From the NCBI GenBank assembly GCA_017405115.1, contig JAFRBA010000118.1, positions 119,876 through 183,875 on the forward strand: 64,000 bases of DNA. Reading direction: 5' to 3'. The notes under the pieces are model-generated. The model was not told where the DNA came from, ran no database searches, and worked only from the letters and a program-made list of their open reading frames with translations. Shown one piece after another: positions 53,304-60,855 of the stretch. This DNA is from Kiritimatiellia bacterium (GTDB lineage: Bacteria > Verrucomicrobiota > Kiritimatiellia > RFP12 > UBA1067). A program made the translations under genes and the position numbers. How positions within the stretch are numbered: position 1 is the first letter of the stretch; each line of letters starts with the position of its first letter.

Positions 53304-55496
53304 ATGTGTCCCAGCTTCGATCCTCCTAATTGCAACAGGCAGCCGTTCTTGTCAGAGAGCGGCTGCGATCGCGGCAGCGTGGACATCCACCAGTTCGACG
53401 ACCTTCCGTACTGCGGAACGATAGACCCGACTCCTCCTGACATACCTCCGGAGATCGTCGACACGCCGACAGACATCGTCATCCCGCCTTCTTGCTCGTG
53501 CGTGAACATCGACTACAAGCTCGACTTCAAGTACAGCTCGAAGAGGAAGTTCTCGGCCAAAGGGGACTTTTCGGCCAAGGGCGACTGCTGCGAGGGTAAC
53601 TACGGCACGACATTCGACATTCAGATCCCGTGCCCGGTAATCGGGAAGGGCTCGAAGAAGTTCAAGATGAAGCTCCAGTACGGGAGCAGAGGGGCTTCTT
53701 TCAGCGACTCGTACATAAAGACGGACAACGACAGCTGCATGATCGAGCCGAAGGACATCGACATCGACCTCGACATACCATGCCCCGTGAAGGAGTCTGA
53801 AGGAAAGCTAAGGGTAGGGATCTCGTATGGAAACGGTCCCCAGTCAGCGTCCGCGAGCATCGTCAAGGCAGATCCCGACAACTGCACAATCGAGGCCGGC
53901 AACCCGAGCATCGACCTAAACATACCATGCCCCGTAAAGGAGACTGATGGAAGACTCAGGGTCGGAATCTCCTACGGAAGCGGGCCGCAGTCCGTTTCGA
54001 CAAGCTTCATCAAGGCAAGCACGGAGAACTGCACGATAGAAGCCGGCAGCCCGAGCATAGACCTCAACATCCCGTGCCCGGTAATCGGTACTGACAAGAA
54101 GTTCAAGATAGGCATTTCGTACGGACGCGGTCCACAGAGCGCGTCGGCAGAATTCATCAAGGCGGACCACGCAAAATGCACGATCGAGCCAAGCGACGCG
54201 AGCGTGTCGCTGAACATCCCTTGCCCTGTCATAGGAAGAGACGATCCGAGGAAGATCAAGGCGAAGATAAACTGGGGGAGCGGCAGAAGCGATTCTGCCA
54301 GCTTCCTTAAGACTGACGCGGAAAACTGCACGATCGAGGGCATGGACGCTGACCTTAACCTCAACCTCCCGTGCCCTCTTGGGGACCTGAAGATCGACAC
54401 GGAATACAAGACGGTCGAAGGGAGCAGGGGCGACCTGGTTGTCGAAGAGAAGTCTTACGATACGGCGGCCTGCGAGAGGAGACTCAAGATCGCGGTGAGC
54501 ATACCCGACTACAAGCTCGACGTGCCGTGCCCGATAAAGGAAACGGAAGGTGAAAGGGTCAAGATAGGGATTTCGTACGGTTCCGGATTGCAGTCTGTCT
54601 CGGCGTCGATCGTGAAGACCGACATATCAAACTGCACGATCATACCGGTCGCCGCAAACTTCAAGCTTAACATCAAGTGTCCGATCAGGTCAAGACCAGG
54701 TAAGAAGAAGATAAAGGCGAGGATAAAGTACGGATCCAATTCTGGGAGCGAGGCCTCTTCTGTCTCTGCGTCGTACGCGAACAAGGGCGAATCATGCTCC
54801 ATGTCACTCTACGGAGACGACGACAAGGAGGTTAGCCTCAAGCTTCGTATAAGGTGCCCTATTGTCAGCGACGTGAAGGGATGGAGGAAGCTTCGCATAA
54901 AGACAAAGCTTGGATCCCATTCGTCGAGCAACTCCATTTCGTTCATAAAGGTCGACTCGTCGTCATGCAAGATCGAATTCGACGAGTCCGAAACGCAGAA
55001 GTACCTCAACATACCGTGCCCGATATTCAAGAAGGGGCGCCTGAACCTGAAATTCAAGGTTCCTCAGTACAAATACGAGAACTCAATTTCATCCGTTAGC
55101 GTCGGACTTGTCAGCTTCGACAGCGGAAAGTGCGAGATAGGGCCGGCCGAAAGCGCGATGTCTCACTCGTTCGAGATGAAGATACCGTGTCCTACGACAA
55201 GTGACAGGCTATACATAGACACATCCTACAGGATAGGAACATCCAATTCCCCGGATCCCAGTTTCCATGCGTCAAGCTCGTTCGATAATGGCGAGTGCAA
55301 GAGGTCGATCGTGTTCAAGTTGAAGTTCCCGTACGCCCAATGCATAGACTACGTGAAGGACTTGAAGTACGACGCGGCAAAGCATGCACTGCAGTACAGG
55401 ACGTACAACGCGTGCACCAAGGAATATTCCGAGTGGAAGGACGTATTCACGGCGGTGGCGCACATGACTGACCACACCTGCTGCAACGACGTGTGA
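53304..55496 (+). CDS. Cys-repeat tail fibre shaft protein
   Basis: A 730-residue protein. After a Cys/Pro-rich N-terminus it has about twelve imperfect repeats of 47-59 residues. Each repeat holds a strand with an I-P-C-P-[VIL] motif (from about residue 107, DNA 53622, to about 675) and most hold a second C-[TKM]-I-E motif and a G-[IN]-S-Y-G-type turn. Two Cys per repeat suggests regular disulfides or metal links along a fibre shaft. The last ~60 residues (YNACTKEYSEWKDVF) are a different, Cys-containing end. Likely made from a leaderless transcript. Confidence 0.6.
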   Translation: MCPSFDPPNCNRQPFLSESGCDRGSVDIHQFDDLPYCGTIDPTPPDIPPEIVDTPTDIVIPPSCSCVNIDYKLDFKYSSKRKFSAKGDFSAKGDCCEGNYGTTFDIQIPCPVIGKGSKKFKMKLQYGSRGASFSDSYIKTDNDSCMIEPKDIDIDLDIPCPVKESEGKLRVGISYGNGPQSASASIVKADPDNCTIEAGNPSIDLNIPCPVKETDGRLRVGISYGSGPQSVSTSFIKASTENCTIEAGSPSIDLNIPCPVIGTDKKFKIGISYGRGPQSASAEFIKADHAKCTIEPSDASVSLNIPCPVIGRDDPRKIKAKINWGSGRSDSASFLKTDAENCTIEGMDADLNLNLPCPLGDLKIDTEYKTVEGSRGDLVVEEKSYDTAACERRLKIAVSIPDYKLDVPCPIKETEGERVKIGISYGSGLQSVSASIVKTDISNCTIIPVAANFKLNIKCPIRSRPGKKKIKARIKYGSNSGSEASSVSASYANKGESCSMSLYGDDDKEVSLKLRIRCPIVSDVKGWRKLRIKTKLGSHSSSNSISFIKVDSSSCKIEFDESETQKYLNIPCPIFKKGRLNLKFKVPQYKYENSISSVSVGLVSFDSGKCEIGPAESAMSHSFEMKIPCPTTSDRLYIDTSYRIGTSNSPDPSFHASSSFDNGECKRSIVFKLKFPYAQCIDYVKDLKYDAAKHALQYRTYNACTKEYSEWKDVFTAVAHMTDHTCCNDV

Positions 55497-55504
55497 GGTG
55501 AGCC

Positions 55505-56023
55505 ATGCTGAACCAGATCATAAGAATAAACGGAGAAGGAGGGGAGTCTCAGGGTGGAGCGCCTGATTACCCACCAATCATTTCCGGATTCGACCCGAGC
55601 GGAGAGGAAGGCGGAGAAGAGGTGATCGAGGTTTCTTCAGAGATGCTTTATGCGAGCAGCGGCAAGCTGATGTACTCGACGCTTTCGAACCTGTGGGCGA
55701 GGTGGGTGTTCGCACAGAGCACAAAAAACCTATTCCCCACAGTATTGATAAACGGGAATACCGAGTGCAAGGAGCACAGCACGTACCACATCGTGAAATT
55801 CAAGGTCACGAAGAAAAGCGGAACCGTCAAGGTCCGGATGACGATGAAAAGCAGCGGCGAGAACTGCAACTGGGACGGAAGCGCGAGATGCACATACCAG
55901 CTTTGGGGAGGGAAGAAGGAGTTTTCAGAGGCTGACGGACATGGAAAGCAGAAGTCCGGAACGTGCGCCGGAGGGGCGACTTTCACGGTAATCATAGGCA
56001 AGGAAGACTATCGGATAACGTAA
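55505..56023 (+). CDS. hypothetical protein near the fibre gene
   Basis: A 172-residue protein starting 8 bases after the fibre gene. The N-terminal third is Gly/Glu-rich and disordered. The C-terminal half is beta-rich with Thr, Ser, Lys and four Cys (NTECKEHSTYHIVKFKVTKK, GTVKVRMTMKSSGENCNW). Base composition is less G+C-rich than neighbours, like the gene at 21837. It could be a fibre tip or adaptor. Confidence 0.55.
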   Translation: MLNQIIRINGEGGESQGGAPDYPPIISGFDPSGEEGGEEVIEVSSEMLYASSGKLMYSTLSNLWARWVFAQSTKNLFPTVLINGNTECKEHSTYHIVKFKVTKKSGTVKVRMTMKSSGENCNWDGSARCTYQLWGGKKEFSEADGHGKQKSGTCAGGATFTVIIGKEDYRIT

Positions 56024-56045
56024 AGATTTTTCAAGAGGAAGAGCA

Positions 56046-58025
56046 ATGAGCGGAAAGGCTAAAAAAAACGAAAGGTGCGTGGCGATCGCGCCGCGGCACG
56101 ATACGGTAAGGCCTCTGATACGGTCTTACTTCGCGAACGGGAATACGGCACCGCTCGTCATCGTAAAGGGAAACGGAAGCTGGACAAAGGAAGACGAGTC
56201 GCTTTGCTCGTCGGCCGCGAAGTTCAGCGGAGGAGCGGTGATCGAGTGCAAGTCCGGGTTCTCCGACATGGCGGCGATCAGGTCTGTTGCCGAAAACGTC
56301 CATCCGAAGACATGGGCGTACGTAGGTGACAGTACGCTTGTAGTCGGAAACGTCGACGAGTGCCTGTCGTACGCGGAGAATGCTCCTGGAATCGTTCTCG
56401 CGAGGTTCATGCATCCAAGCAGCATTGACAACAGGCATCCTGATCGGATTGAAGGAGATTCGATATGCTGTCCGTCACCCCTTATATTCCACGGAAAAGC
56501 TTCCTCCCGCATCCTGAAGGACGTCAGGCCGCTGACTGACAATGAAATCAACCGCGCCTTGTCAAGGCTTTACAGATCGTCTTGGCACGACGATTTCTTC
56601 GATTTCTCGATAAGGCTGTGGGTCGTCGACGCGGACGTCGCAGACAAGGACGTTCATTCTGGATGCAAGTTCATCCGCTACTCAGGAAAGTCTGCCGGAG
56701 AATGGGCTGAGCGCGCTGACCCTCCGCCGGCGCCGTTTGAGAAGAATGTCGAGCATGTCGACGCTGATGACGACGGTGCGGTCGACGCCGTGTTCGTCAT
56801 AGGAACCGGATCGGTGGACGGAAACGAGGAGCTGAGGTACGCGCTCAGGAACCTCGACAAGAACTGCAAGTTCGTCCGAGACGTCTATATCTGCGGATTC
56901 TGCCCGTCTTGGGTTGACAAGTCAATCGTGAAGCACCTCAACTGGCCGGACAGGTTCAGCCACGCGAAGGACGCGAACATCATCGACAAGCTGAGACACG
57001 CCTGCGAGCACCGCGGGATCGCGAAGCGCATCCTGTTCTGCTCGGACGACCAGTTCAACACGAGGGAATGCACGTGGGACGACTTCTCGCCAAGGTATCT
57101 GCGGCAGTACGAGTCGAAGGACAGGTGGTACGCCGACAGGCACCGGGTCTGGCACTCGCGCCTGAGAAAGACGCTCGAACGTGAAGTTCAGAGACGCAAG
57201 TCTTCAGGCCTTGACACGAAGCACGTTTTCTACTACCAGCCGCACATCTGGATGCAGATTGACAGGGACCGGTTCATCGACTACGCGAGATGGTGCAACT
57301 ACGACACGCGTGACGACACGATCATCGCGTCTGGGTACTTCAACTTCATCGATGCCGACGGAAGTCCGGACTTCGACCACGCGTTCCTTGAGAAAGGTAG
57401 CAGGGGCGTTCCGGAAGAGACGCACGTGGCCTATTACGACGGAAGCGAGAAGGACGCCATGCGCATCCTGAAAACGCTGTTTCCTGATAGGTGCCGGTTC
57501 GAGGTCGCAGAGAATGCTGAAAAACCGCATGATGCGATCAAACGTACTGTTGCGCGTCAGGTTCCTCGCAAAAAAGATGAAGGAAAGTCGGACTACGATC
57601 CTTCCTCCGCGACGCACGAAGAGATATCAGAGATCCACGAGGTGTCTAGGAGGGCAAGGGAAAATCCGTCATGGGGAGGACTTCTCGGCGAGATTTCGCG
57701 CGCGGAGGAGCTTCGCCTGTTCGGCGTCAGGGGATGGCGCGTCGTGTGGCGGGACATCGTCCGCAGATGGCGCGAGGCGACGGGTGACGGCACGGATGCC
57801 GCGTCTGAGTTAGAGAAAAGGTCTGACGACGCATCAAGGGTCGTGAACGACTACATGTCGAATCCGGAAGGCATGCGCACGGTCAGGTTCGGCTCACGGA
57901 ACTCGTCTCCCGTCGGACCGATGCTGTCGTTCGGAAGAAAGACGCCGAGACCTGCTCCGGACGAGGTCATGGCGCCTCTTCGCGACCGTATCCGCTCGTC
58001 CTTGCGCGACAGGATAAAAGCATGA
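56046..58025 (+). CDS. Stealth-like glycosyl/phosphosugar transferase
   Basis: A 659-residue protein with GAGGAAGAG before ATG. Residues about 240-345 match the Stealth (capsular polysaccharide phosphotransferase) pattern: DAVFVIGTGSVDGN; FVRDVYICGFCPSWVD; and HAKDANIIDKLRHAC...ILFCSDDQFN. The N-terminal ~215 residues resemble a second GT-A-like nucleotide-sugar domain (AYVGDSTLVVGN). The C-terminal ~130 residues are basic and helical. Substrate unknown: possible targets are host surface sugars or the Ser-rich linkers of tail proteins (inference). It is in the virion gene cluster, not with DNA metabolism genes. Confidence 0.65.
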   Translation: MSGKAKKNERCVAIAPRHDTVRPLIRSYFANGNTAPLVIVKGNGSWTKEDESLCSSAAKFSGGAVIECKSGFSDMAAIRSVAENVHPKTWAYVGDSTLVVGNVDECLSYAENAPGIVLARFMHPSSIDNRHPDRIEGDSICCPSPLIFHGKASSRILKDVRPLTDNEINRALSRLYRSSWHDDFFDFSIRLWVVDADVADKDVHSGCKFIRYSGKSAGEWAERADPPPAPFEKNVEHVDADDDGAVDAVFVIGTGSVDGNEELRYALRNLDKNCKFVRDVYICGFCPSWVDKSIVKHLNWPDRFSHAKDANIIDKLRHACEHRGIAKRILFCSDDQFNTRECTWDDFSPRYLRQYESKDRWYADRHRVWHSRLRKTLEREVQRRKSSGLDTKHVFYYQPHIWMQIDRDRFIDYARWCNYDTRDDTIIASGYFNFIDADGSPDFDHAFLEKGSRGVPEETHVAYYDGSEKDAMRILKTLFPDRCRFEVAENAEKPHDAIKRTVARQVPRKKDEGKSDYDPSSATHEEISEIHEVSRRARENPSWGGLLGEISRAEELRLFGVRGWRVVWRDIVRRWREATGDGTDAASELEKRSDDASRVVNDYMSNPEGMRTVRFGSRNSSPVGPMLSFGRKTPRPAPDEVMAPLRDRIRSSLRDRIKA

Positions 58026-58031
58026 TATAAT
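58002..58031 (+). promoter_or_regulatory. promoter TTGCGC-18-TGATATAAT
   Basis: TTGCGC (58002-58007) and TATAAT (58026-58031) are 18 bases apart; the extended TG is at 58023-58024. It overlaps the end of the transferase gene and precedes the gene at 58075, which has an AAGGAGG site and a TTG start. Confidence 0.65.
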
Positions 58032-58074
58032 TATGTAAACAAAACAACCTTTTAACCTTGAAGGAGGCGCCAAG

Positions 58075-58599
58075 TTGGCCATATCAGACAGAATCAAGGC
58101 GGAAGCCGAGCGGACGATCGCCGGCATGCAGCGCTTTGCCGCGAAATACGGTGACGATGTTGATGACGCTGAGGAGCTCGAGCACCGTATTGCGAGGATA
58201 GAGGTGTCTCTTGAAGGATGCAACGGGCTTACGCAGGACGAGAAGATACAGAAGACGGCCGAGAACGTATTCGAGCTGACATGCGCGCAGGAGAGGTCGT
58301 ACGACTCGTTGAGGCGTGAGATCAAGATCACGAGGGACGAGTACAGGCAGGAATGCAAGGAGATCAAGGAGGAGCTCAAGAAAGGCCTTGCAGACGTGAT
58401 AAAGAAGATCGAGGACTCCGGGACGGACAGCTCGTCGTCCGGAGCGGGGAAGAAGAGCAACGCGAAGTTCATCACGAAGATCATATCGGATCACCCGCTT
58501 CTCGCGTTCAACGCTTTCATTTTCATGCTGATCCTCGTGTTCGTGTCAGGACACTTCGAGATGATAACGAAACTATGCGGGGGCGGCGGGGCGAGCTGA
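58075..58599 (+). CDS. coiled-coil protein with C-terminal membrane segment
   Basis: TTG start at 58075 behind AAGGAGG (no ATG fits). A 174-residue protein: a long charged helical region (about 30-125) then a Ser-rich stretch (DSSSSGAGKKS) and a C-terminal transmembrane segment (about 144-165, LAFNAFIFMLILVFV). This resembles spanin or holin-associated or tail-anchored proteins, but no lysin gene is seen nearby. Stop overlaps the next ATG. Confidence 0.6.
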   Translation: MAISDRIKAEAERTIAGMQRFAAKYGDDVDDAEELEHRIARIEVSLEGCNGLTQDEKIQKTAENVFELTCAQERSYDSLRREIKITRDEYRQECKEIKEELKKGLADVIKKIEDSGTDSSSSGAGKKSNAKFITKIISDHPLLAFNAFIFMLILVFVSGHFEMITKLCGGGGAS

Positions 58600-59018
58600 T
58601 GTGCGGTCTTAGGGTCAGGTTCAGCCAGACGAGCGAGCGCAGGGGTGTCTACGAATATGCGCTCAAGGTCGAGGTCGTCGCTTCGGAAGGAATTCCGAAG
58701 AAGATATTCGTGTTCCACCAGACTCCTGCTGGAATAGAAGGGAACGCGATATCCGAGTTCGACCATGTCGCGACGCCGGTCGATTTCCAGGAGATCCCTG
58801 AAGACTCGGCGTCTGCAACGGTTCCGTGGTACAGGACGGACAAGTGCGTCATCTGGTTCAGGTGCCTGTCCGACATGAATACGGCCAAGCAGCTTTTCGT
58901 CGACGACATCTCGGGTCTACAACGGTCGTTCGACACGCTCAACAGCGAAGAAAACTTCACGAACCAGACGACGATCGACTTCACGTCAGAAGGAGTCAAG
59001 GAGGTTACTCCAGAATGA
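58599..59018 (+). CDS. hypothetical protein
   Basis: A 139-residue protein with ATG overlapping the preceding stop; a longer upstream in-frame extension is a shadow of the preceding gene. It is beta-rich and acidic, with strands VYEYALKVEVVASEG and KKIFVFHQ. Function unknown. Its stop overlaps the next gene (ATGA). Confidence 0.6.
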   Translation: MCGLRVRFSQTSERRGVYEYALKVEVVASEGIPKKIFVFHQTPAGIEGNAISEFDHVATPVDFQEIPEDSASATVPWYRTDKCVIWFRCLSDMNTAKQLFVDDISGLQRSFDTLNSEENFTNQTTIDFTSEGVKEVTPE

Positions 59019-59344
59019 GCAAGCCAGGGGTGATTCTTGGAGGCTCCCACATATCGAGGGCCGTCGCAGACGTAAATTTCTTCAGGCTCATGCCTGAGTT
59101 CGCGTCGATCCGAGCGCAGATCAACACGATGCACATCGACATGAAGTCGAAAAAGGGATGCAAAGTGTGCAACAAGCGTCGCCTCCACACGAACATCGAC
59201 GGCAACTTCGCCGCGATCGCCTCATGCCTTCCAGATGAGCGCGCGAAGGTTCTCAAAAGGTACTTGGGGATCGCAGACGACCAGCCGTTCTTCATCCGTG
59301 CCGTGAACCCTGCCACAAGGAAGATCATCCTCAGGCAGTTCTAG
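59015..59344 (+). CDS. small protein with CxxC motif
   Basis: A 109-residue protein; ATG 59015 lies 10 bases after AAGGAGG, overlapping the previous stop. It has GCKVCNKRRLHTNID (CxxC) near residue 50, and a C-terminal helix plus strand. A single CxxC is not enough to define a zinc site. No family recognised. Confidence 0.55.
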   Translation: MSKPGVILGGSHISRAVADVNFFRLMPEFASIRAQINTMHIDMKSKKGCKVCNKRRLHTNIDGNFAAIASCLPDERAKVLKRYLGIADDQPFFIRAVNPATRKIILRQF

Positions 59345-59357
59345 CGGATCTCAGGCC

Positions 59358-60263
59358 ATGGACTACCAGAGGTTAATGGGCGTCGAGAAGCTCGCCGAGT
59401 CGTGCCGAGGCGGAGAGGGCGTCAAGATAGCCATATTGGACTCCGGGATGCCGAAGCCGTCGATATTCGGGTGGCCTTTCAGGTTTAGGGACGGAAAACT
59501 GGACGAATTCGGTCACGCGACGGCAGTTTCAAGCATTCTTTTCGGCGGATGGGGCATAAAAGGCGTCTGCGAGTGCGCATGCCCGTACTACTACTCGGTC
59601 CTTGACGACACTGGGAGCGGAAGCGTCAAGTCTGTGTCGAGGGGGATCATGAGGGCTTTGGACGACGATGTCGACATCATAAACCTGTCTCTTGGGTTCG
59701 TCCGCACGGAAGAGTGCCCGAAAGAGCTTGAGAAGGCCTGCAAAAAGGCCTACAAGGCAGGGAAGACGATCATTTGCGCGGCCGGCAACGACGGAGGGCC
59801 TGTAAACTGGCCTGCTGCGCTCGGAACGACGATTTCCGTAGGTTCGGCAGGCGAAAATGGCCTGAAAACGGCCTTTTCAAGCGTCGGAGAGGTCGATTTC
59901 GTCGCTCCTGGGACCAATTTGAGCGTAATTTGCCCAGATGGACGTATAAAAACGGTGTCTGGAACGTCTTTTTCGTCCGCATTGGTCACAGGAGTCGCAA
60001 CATTGCTCTTTTGGAAGATCAGGCATGAGTATCTTATACAGCCAAACATGAACTACATGCTGTCTGCACTGAAAGGACTGTCGACAGATGTTTCGGAGCC
60101 AGGATGGGACAAGACTACTGGATACGGACTCATTTCAGGCAAAAACGCCGATTCTACTGTCTGCATGAAGATAGAACAGGGATTTTTTGGTAAAATAATA
60201 GCTAAAATGCAGAGCCTTGTCGGCTTTGGCAAAACGAAGGAGAAAAACGATGGCAGAGTTTGA
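59358..60263 (+). CDS. subtilisin-like serine protease (S8)
   Basis: A 301-residue protein with the complete S8 triad: Asp28 in IAILDSG, His53 in FGHATAVSSIL, oxyanion Asn144 in AAGNDGG and Ser204 in SGTSFSSALVTG. It has no signal peptide or clear propeptide, so it probably acts in the cell or in the virion. The C-terminal ~35 residues (GFFGKIIAKMQSLVGFGKTK) are amphipathic and basic. Possible roles are virion protein processing or cleavage of host proteins after injection. It overlaps the next gene by 14 bases. Confidence 0.85.
   Translation: MDYQRLMGVEKLAESCRGGEGVKIAILDSGMPKPSIFGWPFRFRDGKLDEFGHATAVSSILFGGWGIKGVCECACPYYYSVLDDTGSGSVKSVSRGIMRALDDDVDIINLSLGFVRTEECPKELEKACKKAYKAGKTIICAAGNDGGPVNWPAALGTTISVGSAGENGLKTAFSSVGEVDFVAPGTNLSVICPDGRIKTVSGTSFSSALVTGVATLLFWKIRHEYLIQPNMNYMLSALKGLSTDVSEPGWDKTTGYGLISGKNADSTVCMKIEQGFFGKIIAKMQSLVGFGKTKEKNDGRV
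60188..60196 (+). promoter_or_regulatory. weak extended -10-like element TGGTAAAAT
   Basis: TGGTAAAAT (one change from TGnTATAAT) lies inside the end of the subtilase gene, 53 bases before the ATG at 60250. No -35 is visible. Weak candidate for a promoter serving the Met-Asp-Pro repeat protein and the beta' C-terminal gene. Confidence 0.3.
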
Positions 60264-60849
60264 CTGGAAAGAGCTCGAAGAGGCCAAGAAGAGCCTCCTG
60301 AAGCGCGCGGAGGCTTACAAGCAGGCGTTCGTTCAGATGCCTGGCGGTGCCCCTGCTGGAGATCCCGCGGCCGGAGGTGCGCCAATGGACCCTGCTGCAG
60401 CCGGCGGAGCTCCGATGGACCCTGCGATGATGGATCCTGCGATGGCTGGCGGAATGCCTCCTGGCGATCCTGCCGCAGCCGGCGCTCCGATGGATCCTGC
60501 TATGGCCGGCATGGATCCTGCGATGATGGCCGCACTTGCCGGCGGAGCGCCTATGGGCGTCGATCCTGCAACTGCCGGCATGCTCGGCGCACCTGCCGAC
60601 CCTGCTGCGGCTGGTGCTGCAGGCGCTGTTGCCGGAGGGGCCGGAGCTGGGGCTCCAGAGCCGACGCTCACGCTCACGCTCTCACAGCTCTGGGATGTCG
60701 TCACGAAGGTGCTGGGCCTCGCCAAGAAGATCGGTGCAAACGGTCAGGGCGTTCCGGCTGACGGAGCGGCGCCGGCGGCTCCTGCTGGACAGGACGCGAT
60801 CAAGGCAGCGGTCATCGAGGCGCTCGGCGACATGGGATTGACCAGATAA
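60250..60849 (+). CDS. Met-Asp-Pro/Ala/Gly repeat protein
   Basis: A 199-residue protein; ATG 60250 is 7 bases after AAGGAG, and a longer frame from 60217 lacks a ribosome site. The N-terminal ~35 residues are a charged helix (WKELEEAKKSLLKRAEAYKQ). Residues about 36-130 are low-complexity GGAPMDPA/MAGG-type repeats, probably disordered. The C-terminal ~55 residues form a helical region (TLTLSQLWDVVTKVLGLAKK). It lies 6 bases upstream of the RNA polymerase beta' half; no function can be assigned. Confidence 0.6.
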   Translation: MAEFDWKELEEAKKSLLKRAEAYKQAFVQMPGGAPAGDPAAGGAPMDPAAAGGAPMDPAMMDPAMAGGMPPGDPAAAGAPMDPAMAGMDPAMMAALAGGAPMGVDPATAGMLGAPADPAAAGAAGAVAGGAGAGAPEPTLTLTLSQLWDVVTKVLGLAKKIGANGQGVPADGAAPAAPAGQDAIKAAVIEALGDMGLTR

Positions 60850-60855
60850 TCAAAC

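Noticed and set aside
59851..59878. Terminator-like hairpin inside the subtilase gene (GGCC arms with A/T tails)
   Set aside because: It lies within a conserved coding region, the stem is only 4-5 clear base pairs plus A-T pairs, and the gene clearly continues.
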